DNA of 64,000 bases from Streptomyces sp. GQFP (GCF_021545335.1 NZ_CP089312.1:8242814-8306813), one strand, 5' to 3'. Counted from the first letter of the stretch, positions 54,349-63,583 are shown. The notes: generated by a model from the sequence alone, not told the origin. Numbers and translations: made by a program.

Positions 54349-55737
54349 TCAGTCGTGGGAGTGCAGCGGCTTGCCGGCCAGGGCCAGGTGGGCCTCGCCG
54401 AGCGCCTCGCTCTGCGTCGGGTGGGCGTGGATGAGCTGCGCGACCTCGGCCGGCAGCGCCTCCCAGTTGTAGATCAGCTGGGCTTCGCCGACCTGCTCGC
54501 CCATGCGGTCGCCGACCATGTGGACGCCGACCACGGCACCGTCCTTGACCTGGACGAGCTTGATCTCGCCCGAGGTGTTCAGGATCTTGCTCTTGCCGTT
54601 GCCCGCGAGGTTGTACTTCAGAGCGACGACCTTGTCCGCACCGTAGATCTCCTTGGCCTTGGCCTCGGTGATGCCCACGGAGGCGACCTCGGGGTGGCAG
54701 TACGTCACCCGGGGCACGCCGTCGTAGTCGATCGGGACGGCCTTCAGACCGGCCAGCCGCTCCGCCACCAGGATGCCCTCGGCGAAGCCGACGTGCGCGA
54801 GCTGGAGCGTCGGGACCAGGTCACCGACGGCGGAGATCGTCGGGACGTTCGTCCGCATGTACTCGTCGACCAGGACGTAGCTGCGGTCCATCGCGACGCC
54901 CTGCTCCTCGTAGCCGAGACCGGCGGAGACGGGCCCGCGGCCCACGGCCACCAGCAGCAGCTCGGCCTCGAACTCCTTGCCGTCGGCGAGGGTCACCTTG
55001 ACGCCGTCGGCGGTGTACTCGGCCTTGGAGAAGAACGTGCCCAGGTTGAACTTGATGCCGCGCTTGCGGAACGCGCGCTCAAGAAGCTTGGAGGAGTTCT
55101 CGTCCTCGAGGGGGGCGAGGTGCTTGAGCCCCTCGATGATCGTGATGTCGGTGCCGAAGGACTTCCAGGCGGAGGCGAACTCGACGCCGATGACACCGCC
55201 ACCGAGGACGATCGCGGACTTCGGCACCCGGTCCAGGACGAGGGCGTGGTCCGAGGAGATGATCCGGTTGCCGTCGATCTCCAGGCCCGGCAGCGACTTC
55301 GGCACGGAGCCGGTCGCCAGCAGGACGTGGCGGCCCTGGATCCGCTGCCCGTTGACATCGACCGAGGTGGGGGAGGAGAGCCGCCCCTCACCCTCGATGT
55401 ACGTCACCTTCCGGGAGGCGACGAGTCCCTGGAGGCCCTTGTACAGACCGGCGATCACGCCGTCCTTGTACTTGTGGACCCCGGCGATGTCGATGCCCTC
55501 GAAGGTGGCCTTCACACCGAACTGCTCGCTCTCGCGGGCCTGGTCGGCGATCTCGCCCGCGTGGAGCAGGGCCTTGGTGGGGATGCATCCCCGGTGCAGG
55601 CAGGTACCGCCGACCTTGTCCTTCTCGATCAGGGCGACGTCAAGCCCCAGCTGGGCCCCGCGCAGCGCCGCGGCGTACCCGCCACTGCCACCGCCGAGGA
55701 TCACTAGGTCGAAAACGGTGCTGGCGTCGTTCGCCAC
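54349..55737 (-). CDS. lpd: Dihydrolipoyl dehydrogenase (E3)
   Basis: A 462-residue flavoprotein that reoxidises dihydrolipoamide with NAD+. The FAD fold starts LVILGGGSGGYAAALRGAQL; the redox disulfide is Cys46/Cys51 in GGTCLHRGCIPTK; NAD binding is AIVLGGGVIGVEFASAW; and the C-terminal His-Glu dyad is in HAHPTQSEALGEA. GTG 55737 is supported by GGAGG 7 bases upstream, better than the ATG 18 bases before. It is the first gene of an lpd-E2 operon with a 59-base gap. Confidence 0.97.
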   Translation of the reverse strand: MANDASTVFDLVILGGGSGGYAAALRGAQLGLDVALIEKDKVGGTCLHRGCIPTKALLHAGEIADQARESEQFGVKATFEGIDIAGVHKYKDGVIAGLYKGLQGLVASRKVTYIEGEGRLSSPTSVDVNGQRIQGRHVLLATGSVPKSLPGLEIDGNRIISSDHALVLDRVPKSAIVLGGGVIGVEFASAWKSFGTDITIIEGLKHLAPLEDENSSKLLERAFRKRGIKFNLGTFFSKAEYTADGVKVTLADGKEFEAELLLVAVGRGPVSAGLGYEEQGVAMDRSYVLVDEYMRTNVPTISAVGDLVPTLQLAHVGFAEGILVAERLAGLKAVPIDYDGVPRVTYCHPEVASVGITEAKAKEIYGADKVVALKYNLAGNGKSKILNTSGEIKLVQVKDGAVVGVHMVGDRMGEQVGEAQLIYNWEALPAEVAQLIHAHPTQSEALGEAHLALAGKPLHSHD

Positions 55738-55938
55738 GTCACGTCCTCCATGCATGTGCGCCGTACGCCGGTCGTCAGTGACCGGGCGGCGGCTGGTGTC
55801 CGGCCGTCTTTCTTCGGCCCTGTGGTGGGGGCCCTATCCTGCCGAGCCCCATCTTCGCACTTGTCGGACGCATACGAGACGCCGGGCCTGTGTGACGGAC
55901 ACCCCACGCACTTTTCATCAAGGGGGGAGGTGACCCAC

Positions 55939-55985
55939 CCAAGGGGCGCGGGGAACTGCGCGATCAACCACACGCGACCCGCACC
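55939..55985 (-). repeat. Short dispersed repeat, copy E
   Basis: A minus-oriented copy: AAGGGGCGCGGGGAACTGCG then CGATCAACCACACGCGACCCGCACC. The hairpin's outer arm is shortened compared with copies B to D. Confidence 0.8.
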
Positions 55986-56022
55986 CGCCGATCAACACCG
56001 GGAAACCGAGCTACTGGGCGCA

Positions 56023-56057
56023 ACGGGACCTCGGACTACCCGCCCACGAGGTCCCGT
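56023..56057 (-). terminator. Terminator of pepA
   Basis: ACGGGACCTCG (56023-56033) pairs perfectly with 56047-56057 around a 13-base loop. It begins about 15 bases after the pepA stop. Confidence 0.75.
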
Positions 56058-56071
56058 CACAAAAACGCCCC

Positions 56072-57601
56072 TCAGCCCAGATCGCCGACAGCAGTCAGCT
56101 CAGCCAGCCGCACCAACGTACGCACCGCAGTACCGGTACCGCCCTTGGGGGTGTACCCAAAGGGACCCCCCTCATTGAACGCGGGCCCCGCGATGTCGAG
56201 GTGCGCCCAAGTGATCCCCTCACCCACGAACTCCCGCAGGAACAACCCCGCGACCAGCCCACCCCCGTACCGCTCACCCATGTTCGCGATATCGGCGGTA
56301 GGAGACTCCATCCCCTTCTTCAGGTGGTCCGGCAGCGGCATCGGCCACGCCGCCTCCCCCACCTCCTCCGCCGCCTCGTGCACCGCGGAGCGAAACGCGT
56401 CGTCGTTCGCCATGATCCCGTACGTCCGGTTCCCCAGCGCCAGCATCATCGCGCCGGTCAGCGTCGCCACGTCGACGATCGCGTCCGGCTTCTCCGCCGA
56501 GGCGGCCCACAGCGCGTCGGCGAGGACGAGGCGGCCCTCGGCGTCGGTGTTGAGGACCTCCACCGTCTTGCCGCTGTACATGCGCAGCACGTCACCGGGA
56601 CGGGTGGCGGAGCCGGACGGCATGTTCTCGGCGAGTGCCAGCCAGCCGGTGACGTTGACCTCCAGGCCGAGACGTGCGGCGGCGACCACGGCCGCGAAGA
56701 CCGCCGCCGCCCCGCTCATGTCGCACTTCATCGTCTCGTTGTGCCCGGCGGGCTTGAGCGAGATGCCGCCCGAGTCGTAGGTGATGCCCTTGCCGACGTA
56801 CGCGAGGTGCTTGCTCGCGGCCTCGTGCGTGTACGTCAGCTTCACCAGCCGGGGTCCGGCGGCGGAGCCGGCGCCGACGCCGAGGATGCCGCCGTAGCCG
56901 CCCTCCTCCAGCGCGTCCACGTCGAGTACCTCCACCCCGATGCCGTGCTCCTCGGCCGCCGCCTTCGCGACGGCGGCGAAGGCCTCCGGGTCGAGGTCGT
57001 TCGGCGGGGTGTTGATCAGGTCGCGGGCGCGGTTCAGCTCCTCGGACACTGCGGTGGCGCGGGCGACGGCCGCCTTGTACGCGGCGTCGCGCGGCTTGCC
57101 GCCGAGCAGCGCGACCTCGGCGAGCGGCGCCTTGCCGTTCTTGGCGTCCTTGCCGTTCCTGCCGATCTCCTTGTACGCGTCGAAGGCGTACGCACCGAGC
57201 AGCGCGCCCTCGCCGATCGCACCGGCGTCCGCCGCGTCCTCGATGGGCAGGGCGAAGGCGGCCTTCTTGGCGCCGGCGAGGGTGCGGGCGGCCACACCGG
57301 CGGCCCGGCGCAGCGACTCGGCGCCGAAGGTCTCGTCCTTCTCGGGCAGCGCGCCGAGGCCGACGGCCACGACGACGGGTGCCTTGAAGCCGGCCGGAGC
57401 GGGCAGCTTGGTCACCTCGCCCTCGGCACCGGAGGCGCCGAGGGTTCCCAGGACGTCGGCGAGCTTGCCGTCGTACGCCTGGTCCACGGCCTCGGCGCCC
57501 GGTGCGACGACCGGTCCCTTGGTGCCCTTGGCGACACCGACGACGATCGCGTCGGCCCGGAGGCCGGGCACCGCGGCGGTGCTGAGAGTGAGAGCAGTCA
57601 C
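56072..57601 (-). CDS. pepA: Leucyl aminopeptidase (M17)
   Basis: A 509-residue cytosolic zinc/manganese exopeptidase. The M17 signature VLNTDAEGRLVLADAL carries metal ligands and the active-site arginine. VGKGITYDSGGISLKPAG (with the catalytic lysine) and MKCDMSGAAAVFAA also match. The N-terminal domain (residues 1-180) is less conserved, as usual. The GTG start has no strong ribosome-binding site. It lies downstream of the lpd-E2 operon's promoter but on the same strand, and is separated by its own terminator. A neighbour of lpd and sucB in other Streptomyces. Confidence 0.96.
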   Translation of the reverse strand: MTALTLSTAAVPGLRADAIVVGVAKGTKGPVVAPGAEAVDQAYDGKLADVLGTLGASGAEGEVTKLPAPAGFKAPVVVAVGLGALPEKDETFGAESLRRAAGVAARTLAGAKKAAFALPIEDAADAGAIGEGALLGAYAFDAYKEIGRNGKDAKNGKAPLAEVALLGGKPRDAAYKAAVARATAVSEELNRARDLINTPPNDLDPEAFAAVAKAAAEEHGIGVEVLDVDALEEGGYGGILGVGAGSAAGPRLVKLTYTHEAASKHLAYVGKGITYDSGGISLKPAGHNETMKCDMSGAAAVFAAVVAAARLGLEVNVTGWLALAENMPSGSATRPGDVLRMYSGKTVEVLNTDAEGRLVLADALWAASAEKPDAIVDVATLTGAMMLALGNRTYGIMANDDAFRSAVHEAAEEVGEAAWPMPLPDHLKKGMESPTADIANMGERYGGGLVAGLFLREFVGEGITWAHLDIAGPAFNEGGPFGYTPKGGTGTAVRTLVRLAELTAVGDLG

Positions 57602-57773
57602 GGTGGTGAATTCTCGCTTCCGTCTGAAAAGTTTCTGTGGCCGAGTGGAATGGGTCGACCGGGCCCCATGAGCGACCCTAGATCCGGCCCTGGGGAGCGG
57701 TCAGTACCAGGGTCGGTACACCCGGCACGAGCCTACGCTCGGTGGCTGGTTTCGCTTCTGTGGAGCGGATCGG

Positions 57774-58838
57774 CTACTTCGGGCTGAAGGTGAGTACCGG
57801 AGTGAACTCGGTTCCGGCGTTGAACTGCACCCGCTGCGTGCCTGTCGGTGAGCCGAGCCGGCTCAGCGGCAGTGTCCAGGTGTAGGTGGAGCGGCTGACC
57901 GTCTCCGTGGGACGGGCTGTGATCTCGCTCCACTTCCAGCTGGTCGACCGGCTCCGGTAGAGGACGCCGTTCTCGATCATGTAGTCGGCGCCGAGGGCAG
58001 AGGGCGACGGGGAGGGGAGCCGGTAACCGGTCGAGGTGTTGCCGTCGGTGTCGAAGAAGGCGTGCAGGAAGCGCTCCGAGGTGTGGAAGGTCACCTGGAG
58101 ACGGACGTTTCCGGCGGATGCGCAGGCGAAGTAGCCGGTCATGGCGCCGGAACCCGCGGTGGGGGTGCAGGAGGTGTCGGCGTCGCTGCTGACCGACCCG
58201 TTCGCGGCACCGCCGCCGTCGCCGGCGGCCACGGTGGCGGACGGCTCGTCCTGAACGGGCGCGCCGGCACCGCTGTCCTTGGTGGGTTCCGAGGCCGGTG
58301 ACTTCGGCGACGCGCTGGTGCGGTTCGCCGACGGCGAGGCGGACAGCGAGACGGACGGCGAGGCCGAGCCGGGCCTGCTCGGCTCGCTCGCGGACGGCCC
58401 GCCGCCCTGGGTGGTGCCCGGTACGGCACTCGGCGCCGACGCCGACGCCTGCCCGTCGTCGTCACCGGCGCCGACCACGATGATGGCACCGCCGATCAGC
58501 GCGGCCCCGACCGCGACGGCACCGGCCAGCAGGGCGACCCGGGGCAACCGCCGCCCGGCCGGAGGCGGCGTGACGGTGGGCTTCACGGTCCTCGCGGGTT
58601 GCGCCGACGTCTCTGGCTCGGCGGGTGTTCCCGGATTCGCCGCGAGCTCCTCCACCACGAACGCGGCCGCCGCCGCGGACATCGGCGGTGTCGGGGCCTC
58701 GGGTTCCGGGCGGGGCTCGGAATCGTCCTCGGATTCGGAGTCCGGCCTGGCGACGGCAGCGGAGGCCGCGGCGATCGCCGATGGCCCCTTCGACCGGCGT
58801 GGCAGCGGAGCCTGCACTGTGTCTCGGTGTCCTTCCAC
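57774..58838 (-). CDS. Membrane-anchored protein with Ser/Pro-rich stalk and unknown extracytoplasmic domain
   Basis: A roughly 354-residue protein. The N-terminal 100 residues are Ala/Pro/Glu-rich and cytoplasmic, followed by one transmembrane segment (RVALLAGAVAVGAALIGGAI). A low-complexity Ser/Ala/Pro stalk (about 60 residues) leads to a C-terminal domain with SCTPTAGSGAMTGYFACASA, VTFHTSERFLHAFFDTDGN and FNAGTEFTPVLTFSPK, which looks like a beta-sandwich. The anchor and stalk place this domain at the cell surface. GTG 58838 is only one option: there is no ribosome-binding site and the frame is open to 58991. I do not recognise the C-terminal family. Confidence 0.65.
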   Translation of the reverse strand: MEGHRDTVQAPLPRRSKGPSAIAAASAAVARPDSESEDDSEPRPEPEAPTPPMSAAAAAFVVEELAANPGTPAEPETSAQPARTVKPTVTPPPAGRRLPRVALLAGAVAVGAALIGGAIIVVGAGDDDGQASASAPSAVPGTTQGGGPSASEPSRPGSASPSVSLSASPSANRTSASPKSPASEPTKDSGAGAPVQDEPSATVAAGDGGGAANGSVSSDADTSCTPTAGSGAMTGYFACASAGNVRLQVTFHTSERFLHAFFDTDGNTSTGYRLPSPSPSALGADYMIENGVLYRSRSTSWKWSEITARPTETVSRSTYTWTLPLSRLGSPTGTQRVQFNAGTEFTPVLTFSPK

Positions 58839-58990
58839 GAGGGTCGCGTCGAACGCGTCCGGCGGCGCTGAGGCGCAGATCGTACCGAGGTTCGATATGA
58901 ATCCGGGCCACGTTCCGCTGGCGTGCCGCGGCCAAGTGGTCTGCGGAGAGCCCGAGTTGGGCTCCGCGTCCGAGGAGGCGCCTGTCCGCA

Positions 58991-59830
58991 CTACCCCAGC
59001 GAGAGCACGACCAGTGCCGCCGTCGCCGCCGTCTCCGCGAGGGCGCCGAAGACGTCGCCGGTGACCCCGCCGAGGCGGCGTGTGCAGTGCTGCAGGAGGC
59101 GTTCGGCGGCGGCGCAGGCGGCGAGGACCGCGAGGGCGGTGAGCACGGCGTCGTACGCCCCGAAGAGCGCGCCGTAGCCGGCCGCCACGGCCGTGACCAG
59201 GGCCGTCACCAGCAGCGCCGAGCGCACGGGCACCGTTCCCGCGACCGCCGCCCCCAGCCCGTCCGGCCGCGCGGCCGGTACGCCGGTGCGGGCGGCCAGG
59301 GTGAGGGCGAGGCGGGCGGCGGTCGCCGAGACGACGGCGGCGAGCGCACCGCGGGCCCAGGAGTCGCCGTACAGCTGGGCGAGGACGGCCACCTGGGCCA
59401 GCAGCACGAACAGGAGGGCGATCACTCCGAACGGGCCGATGTCCGACTGCTTCATGATGCGCAGCGCGTCATCGGCGGGCTTGCCGCTGCCCAGCCCGTC
59501 GGCGGTGTCGGCGAGACCGTCGAGATGCAGGCCCCGGGTGAGCACGGCGGGCACGGCGGCCGTGGCGACGGCGGCGAGCAGCGCACCCGCGCCCAGGAAG
59601 AGCAGCAGCAGACCGGTCAGGGCGGCACACGCACCGACGGCCAGACCGGCCACCGGCGCGCACAGCATGCCGCCGCGCGCCGCGTCCCGGTCCCAGCGGG
59701 TCACCTTCACCGGCAGCACGGTCAGCGTGCCGAAGGCGAACCGGAGCCCGTCCAGGGGATCGGAGGGCGGGGACGCGGAAGGGGGCTCGGAGGGCTTGGG
59801 CGGTTCCGTGGGCGGCGGAGGCGTGGACAC
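58991..59830 (-). CDS. cobS: Cobalamin synthase (adenosylcobinamide-GDP ribazoletransferase)
   Basis: A 279-residue membrane enzyme joining adenosylcobinamide-GDP with alpha-ribazole in the last steps of vitamin B12 assembly. The signature is LTRGLHLDGLADTADGLGSG followed by RIMKQSDIGPFGVIAL; about six hydrophobic helices follow, ending in LGGVTGDVFGALAETAAT. The N-terminal 28 residues are Pro/Ser-rich and unusual. GTG 59830 lacks a clear ribosome-binding site. cobT and a cobU-like gene are within 5 kb on the same strand, making this a small cobalamin block interrupted by other genes. Confidence 0.95.
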   Translation of the reverse strand: MSTPPPPTEPPKPSEPPSASPPSDPLDGLRFAFGTLTVLPVKVTRWDRDAARGGMLCAPVAGLAVGACAALTGLLLLFLGAGALLAAVATAAVPAVLTRGLHLDGLADTADGLGSGKPADDALRIMKQSDIGPFGVIALLFVLLAQVAVLAQLYGDSWARGALAAVVSATAARLALTLAARTGVPAARPDGLGAAVAGTVPVRSALLVTALVTAVAAGYGALFGAYDAVLTALAVLAACAAAERLLQHCTRRLGGVTGDVFGALAETAATAALVVLSLG

Positions 59831-59920
59831 CGGCGCAGAGTACCCGCGACGGTGCGACCTGCCCAGGGCGCCGGTGGGGTAAGCGGTCGATAACGGCGTA
59901 TAAGCGGATAAAGTGCGCGC

Positions 59921-60688
59921 ATGGGTCATTGGCTGGAGCGGAACATCGTCGAGCCGGGCAAGCTGCCGCTGCTCCTGGCGCTCGCCGCCTTCGTCCTGAC
60001 GTTCCTGATCACCCGGGTCGTCACCCGGATGATCCGCGCGGGCAAGGGCCCGTTCGGCAACGTCAAGGCGGGCGGGATGCACATCCATCACGTCGTGCCC
60101 GGGGTCGTCCTGACCGTCGTGGGCGGATTCGGGGCCGTGGCCAGCGGACAGCGCGGATTCGGCGCGGGACTGTGCGCGGTGCTGTTCGGGATGGGCGCGG
60201 GCCTGGTGCTGGACGAGTTCGCGCTGATCCTGCACCTCGACGACGTCTACTGGACCGAGGCCGGCCGGCAGAGCGTCGAGGTGGTGGTGCTTACGGCGGC
60301 CCTGGTCGGCCTGGTCCTCCTGGGCTTCCTGCCGTTCGGCGTGAACGACCTCAGTGACGAGCAGGTCCAGAACCGGGGCGGCGCCATGGTCAGCGTCGGC
60401 ATCAACTTCCTCTTCTCCCTCCTCGCCCTGAGCAAGGGCAAGCCCCGCACGGCGATCTTCGGCGTGATCGTCCCCTTCGTCGCGATCATCGGCGCGATCC
60501 GGCTGGCCCGCCCCGGCTCGCCCTGGGCGAAGCGCTTCTACGTCCGCCGCCCGCGCTCCCGTTCCCGCTCCACCCTGCGCGCCTACCGCCACGACCGCCG
60601 CTGGGCCGGCCCCCGCCGCCGCCTTCAGGACCTGATCGGCGGCAAGCCCGACCCCGAACCCTCCCGGGCTCCCGTCGTACGTCCGTGA
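59921..60688 (+). CDS. Integral membrane protein, hypothetical
   Basis: A 255-residue protein with about six transmembrane helices. A His-rich loop (KAGGMHIHHVVPGVV) follows the first helix, and acidic residues DEFALILHLDDVYW sit in the next loop, which together could bind a metal or haem. The C-terminus is a long basic tail (RRPRSRSRSTLRAYRHDRRW). No ribosome-binding site precedes the ATG, and GATAAA 11 bases upstream could be a -10 box, so the message may be leaderless. Its end overlaps the end of a convergent gene by 64 bases. Confidence 0.75.
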   Translation: MGHWLERNIVEPGKLPLLLALAAFVLTFLITRVVTRMIRAGKGPFGNVKAGGMHIHHVVPGVVLTVVGGFGAVASGQRGFGAGLCAVLFGMGAGLVLDEFALILHLDDVYWTEAGRQSVEVVVLTAALVGLVLLGFLPFGVNDLSDEQVQNRGGAMVSVGINFLFSLLALSKGKPRTAIFGVIVPFVAIIGAIRLARPGSPWAKRFYVRRPRSRSRSTLRAYRHDRRWAGPRRRLQDLIGGKPDPEPSRAPVVRP

Positions 60689-61331
60689 CGCAGCGCCGAG
60701 ACCCCGCACAGGACGAGTACGGCCACGATGGCCGCCAGATGCTCCTTGCCCGCGAGGTTGTCCTTGAGGATCACCTCCACCACCATCGCGACGATCACCG
60801 CGGCGGCGGTCACGTACGCGCGGTAGCGCCAGCCCAGGAACACGGCGAGGCTCACGCGCGCGTAGAGCGTGCCGGCGAGGATGGCGACGTACGCGATGAC
60901 AAGGGTGCGCCACCAGCCGAGGCAGATCTCCGCGATGCCGAAGACGACCAGGATCTGCGCCGGCGCACCCCACACCGGCAGGTCGAGCGCGGGCACGAAG
61001 AGGGAGAGCGGGGTGCGGAGCGACAGAGCAGCAGGAACAGCGGGCCGAGCACGATGTTCAGGATCCAGACGGCCCGTTTGCGGCGCCGCATGGTGATCGC
61101 GAGGAACGTCGTGAAGACCCCGGAGGCGAAGCCGGCGGCCAGCAGATACGGCGTGTAGAAGTTCTCCTCGTTGTGCCGCCGTACGTCGTTCCCGAAGGAG
61201 ACCCACACCGCGCTGAGGAGATTGACGAAGGTGACGATCCGCAGATACCGGACGGCGAAGGCGGCGGCTCGCCGTGAGGCGGTGGTACTGGGGCGTCGCT
61301 GAACGTTCGGCGTGAGCGGGGCATCTCCCAT
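60625..61331 (-). pseudogene. Frameshifted membrane-protein gene (rhomboid-like or related)
   Basis: Two frames join. From ATG 61331 one frame gives a membrane-protein N-terminus (RYLRIVTFVNLLSAVWVSFG, then FASGVFTTFLAITMRRRKRA and LNIVLGPLFLLL). From about 61026 another frame continues in hydrophobic sequence (LSLFVPALDLPVWGAPAQIL, then VVFGIAEICLGWWRTLVIAY and YRAYVTAAAVIVAMVVEVIL) to a stop at 60625. One base appears missing near 61026-61028 (CTGCTC then CTGTCG expected); the intact protein would have about 235 residues. No slippery heptamer is visible, so programmed shifting is unlikely. It could be a true mutation or a sequencing error. Confidence 0.7.
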
Positions 61332-61367
61332 GGAGGGTGATCATATGGGGCATTTTGTGCTGCATGC

Positions 61368-61416
61368 CCTATATATCCAACCGGTTAGAGGTCCTATATG
61401 TCCAACCGGTTAGAGG
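61368..61416 (-). repeat. Tandem 24-base repeat with AACCGGTT core, overlapping the cobT stop
   Basis: CCTATATATCCAACCGGTTAGAGG-like units occur at 61368-61391 and 61393-61416, period 25, differing at one base. Each holds the near-palindrome TCTAACCGGTTGGA. The right copy covers the cobT stop codon, and the left one lies about 37-60 bases before the frameshifted gene's start, next to TATATA. Confidence 0.85.
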
Positions 61417-62522
61417 CCCTCTGCCCCGGAGGTCTCCTCCGCGACCTCGGGAGTCGCCTCCTCGGTCTTGGGTGCCTCGGGCACCTCGGGCAGTTCCGCC
61501 GCCAGGGCCGCCGCGGCCTGGACCAGCGGCAGGGCCAGCAGTGCGCCGGTCCCCTCGCCCACGGTCACGCCGTGGTCGAGCAGTGGCTCCAGTGCCATCC
61601 GGTCCAGGGCCTTCGCCTGGGCCGGCTCCCCGCTGTTGTGCCCGGCGAGCCACCAGTCAGGGGCCCGGAAGGCGATCCGCTGCCCGACCAGCGCACAGGC
61701 GGCCGATACGACACCGTCCAGAATCACCGGCATCTTGCGCACCGCGCTCTGCAGCAGGAACCCGGTCATCGCGGCGAGGTCGGCGCCGCCCACCGTCGCC
61801 AGGAGCTGCAACTGGTCCCCGAGCACCGGCCGGGCCCGCCGCAGCGAGTCGCGGATCGCGGCGCACTTGCGCATCCACGCCAGGTCGTCGATCGGCAGCC
61901 CGCCCCGCCCGGTGACGACGGAGGCGTCGGTCCCGCACAGAGCGGCGACCAGCACCGACGCCGGGGTGGTCCCGCCGACGCTCACATCGCCGAGCACCAC
62001 CAGATCCGTACCCGAGTCGGCCTCCTCGTCGGCCACGGCGACCCCCGCGAGGAAGGCGGCCTCCGCCTCCTCCAGGGTCAGCGCGTCCTCGACGTCGATC
62101 CGCCCGCTGCCGCGCCGCGCCCGGTGCCCGGCGACCCCGTCGGGCAGCGCGTCCGGCTCGCAGTCCAGCGCCATGTCGACGACCCGTACGGGCACCCCGA
62201 GCCGGCGCGCGAGCACGGCGACCGGGCTGGAGCCGTCGAGCACGGCCCGCACGGACTGGTCGGCGCTGCCGGCGGGGCGCGCCGACACCCCCAGTCCGGC
62301 GATCCCGTGATCCCCCGCGAACAGCACGACCCGCGGCCGTTCGACCGGCTTCACCGGTACGGAGGACTGCGCCGCCGCCAGCCACTCACCCAGGTCGTCG
62401 AGGCGCCCGAGCGACCCGGGCGGCACGATCTGGCGCTCCCTGCGCGCCTCCGCGTCGCGGCGCACACCGCCGTCGGGACGCTCGATCAGATCGGTGAAGT
62501 CGTCGAGATTAAGCGAGCTCAT
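61410..62522 (-). CDS. cobT: Nicotinate-nucleotide-dimethylbenzimidazole phosphoribosyltransferase
   Basis: A 370-residue enzyme making alpha-ribazole phosphate for the lower ligand of cobalamin. Motifs include PPGSLGRLDDLGEWLAA, VVLFAGDHGIAGLGVSA, LGDVSVGGTTPASVLVAAL and VGEGTGALLALPLVQAAAAL, with the catalytic glutamate in the GEGTG part. The ending is an acidic, Pro/Glu-rich tail (about 25 residues), longer than in enteric enzymes. ATG 62522 has no good ribosome-binding site. The stop codon lies inside a 25-bp tandem repeat. It acts with cobS and the cobU-like gene. Confidence 0.95.
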   Translation of the reverse strand: MSSLNLDDFTDLIERPDGGVRRDAEARRERQIVPPGSLGRLDDLGEWLAAAQSSVPVKPVERPRVVLFAGDHGIAGLGVSARPAGSADQSVRAVLDGSSPVAVLARRLGVPVRVVDMALDCEPDALPDGVAGHRARRGSGRIDVEDALTLEEAEAAFLAGVAVADEEADSGTDLVVLGDVSVGGTTPASVLVAALCGTDASVVTGRGGLPIDDLAWMRKCAAIRDSLRRARPVLGDQLQLLATVGGADLAAMTGFLLQSAVRKMPVILDGVVSAACALVGQRIAFRAPDWWLAGHNSGEPAQAKALDRMALEPLLDHGVTVGEGTGALLALPLVQAAAALAAELPEVPEAPKTEEATPEVAEETSGAEGL

Positions 62523-62656
62523 TCGCCGAACAGTACCGGCAGCGATCGAACAGGGCGCCGCCACGTGGAAGCCATGTCATTGCACCCGGGATCACGATCC
62601 CCTACGTAACGTTTTGCTACGCAATGTCGGAGCACCGCAGTCGGCAGGAGCCGCCC

Positions 62657-63508
62657 ATGCCCCCCGCCCCACAGGAGACCGGGACGATCGACGGGTTCCA
62701 CGAGCCGCGCCGGGAGGACTGCCCGTGGTGCGGCTCGAAGCGGCTGCGCACCCGCCTGCGCGCACCGGACCTCAGGCAGCGGGGGCGGCGGGGGCGGAGT
62801 GGGCCGGGGACGTCCGTCGTCGACGAGTGCGGAGACTGCGCGCACGCCTTCCAGAACCCGCGCCTCACCGCGGAGGGCCTGGCCTTCTACCACCGGGACC
62901 TGCCCGAGGCCCGGCACCCGGTCGCGCCCCGCCGGCACCGGGCGGCGGCCCGCGCGATGCTGCGCTTCCCGGAGCCGGAGAGCTGGTTGGACGTGGGGAC
63001 GGGGGAGGGGGCGTTCCCTGCGGCGGCGAGGCGCTACTTCCCGTACACGGCGTTCGACGGCGTGGACACCACACGCCGGGTCCAGAAGGCCCGCGCCTCG
63101 GGCCACATCGAGGAGGCGTACAGAGGCCGCCTGACGGACGAGAGGATCGTCAACGGCCTGCACGCCCGCTACGACGTCGTCAGCATGTTCCATCACCTGG
63201 AACACACCCCGGATCCCCGCGAGGAGCTCCGCGCGGCTCTGCGGGTCCTGCGGCCCGGCGGCCACCTCCTGATCGAGGTCCCGGATCCGCACGGTGCGTT
63301 CGGCACGCTGCTGGGCAGGTGGTGGCCCTGGTACGCCCAGCCCCGCCACCTCCACCTGATGCCGCCGGCGAACCTGGTGACGGAACTGGAGTCCCACCAC
63401 TGCACGATCATCACAACGACCCGCCGCGAGCCACAGGCTCTGCTGCGCAGGGCGCGCTTGGCGAACACGTACCGGATCATCGCGAGGAGGAGCGGGGCGG
63501 TGTCTTAG
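62657..63508 (+). CDS. Class I SAM-dependent methyltransferase with zinc-ribbon N-terminus
   Basis: A 283-residue protein. Cys22 and Cys25 (DCPWCGS), with Cys58 and Cys61 (DECGDCAHAFQNP), form a likely zinc site. The methyltransferase fold follows: SAM motif SWLDVGTGEGAFPAAARRYF, later YDVVSMFHHLEHTPDP and LRPGGHLLIEVPDPHG. The layout resembles methyltransferases of sugar or polyketide tailoring, but no such cluster is here. ATG 62657 is chosen because AGGAG lies 6 bases upstream; ATG 62624 has none. Divergent from cobT. Confidence 0.85.
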   Translation: MPPAPQETGTIDGFHEPRREDCPWCGSKRLRTRLRAPDLRQRGRRGRSGPGTSVVDECGDCAHAFQNPRLTAEGLAFYHRDLPEARHPVAPRRHRAAARAMLRFPEPESWLDVGTGEGAFPAAARRYFPYTAFDGVDTTRRVQKARASGHIEEAYRGRLTDERIVNGLHARYDVVSMFHHLEHTPDPREELRAALRVLRPGGHLLIEVPDPHGAFGTLLGRWWPWYAQPRHLHLMPPANLVTELESHHCTIITTTRREPQALLRRARLANTYRIIARRSGAVS

Positions 63509-63515
63509 CCGCGGG

Positions 63516-63562
63516 CGCGGTGGGGGCTGGTCGCGCAGTTCCCCGCGCCCCTGGGGAGGCGC
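63516..63562 (+). repeat. Short dispersed repeat, copy F
   Basis: GTGGGGGCTGGTCGCGCAGT then TCCCCGCGCCCC-tgggga-GGCGCGCC. It begins 8 bases after the methyltransferase stop. Confidence 0.85.
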
Positions 63563-63583
63563 GCCAGCTCGCCCGGCTGCGGG

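Larger units (their letters stand above)
55738..56071. other. 334-base region between lpd and pepA
   Basis: It contains the lpd promoter side, short dispersed repeat copy E and the pepA terminator. I see no gene. Confidence 0.6.

Noticed and set aside
52592..54472. A Gly/Arg/Ser-rich 626-residue frame and a 495-residue Ala/Gly/Thr-rich frame antisense to the E2 gene
   Set aside because: They arise from the Ala/Pro linkers of E2 read backwards; they are not collagen-like or surface proteins.
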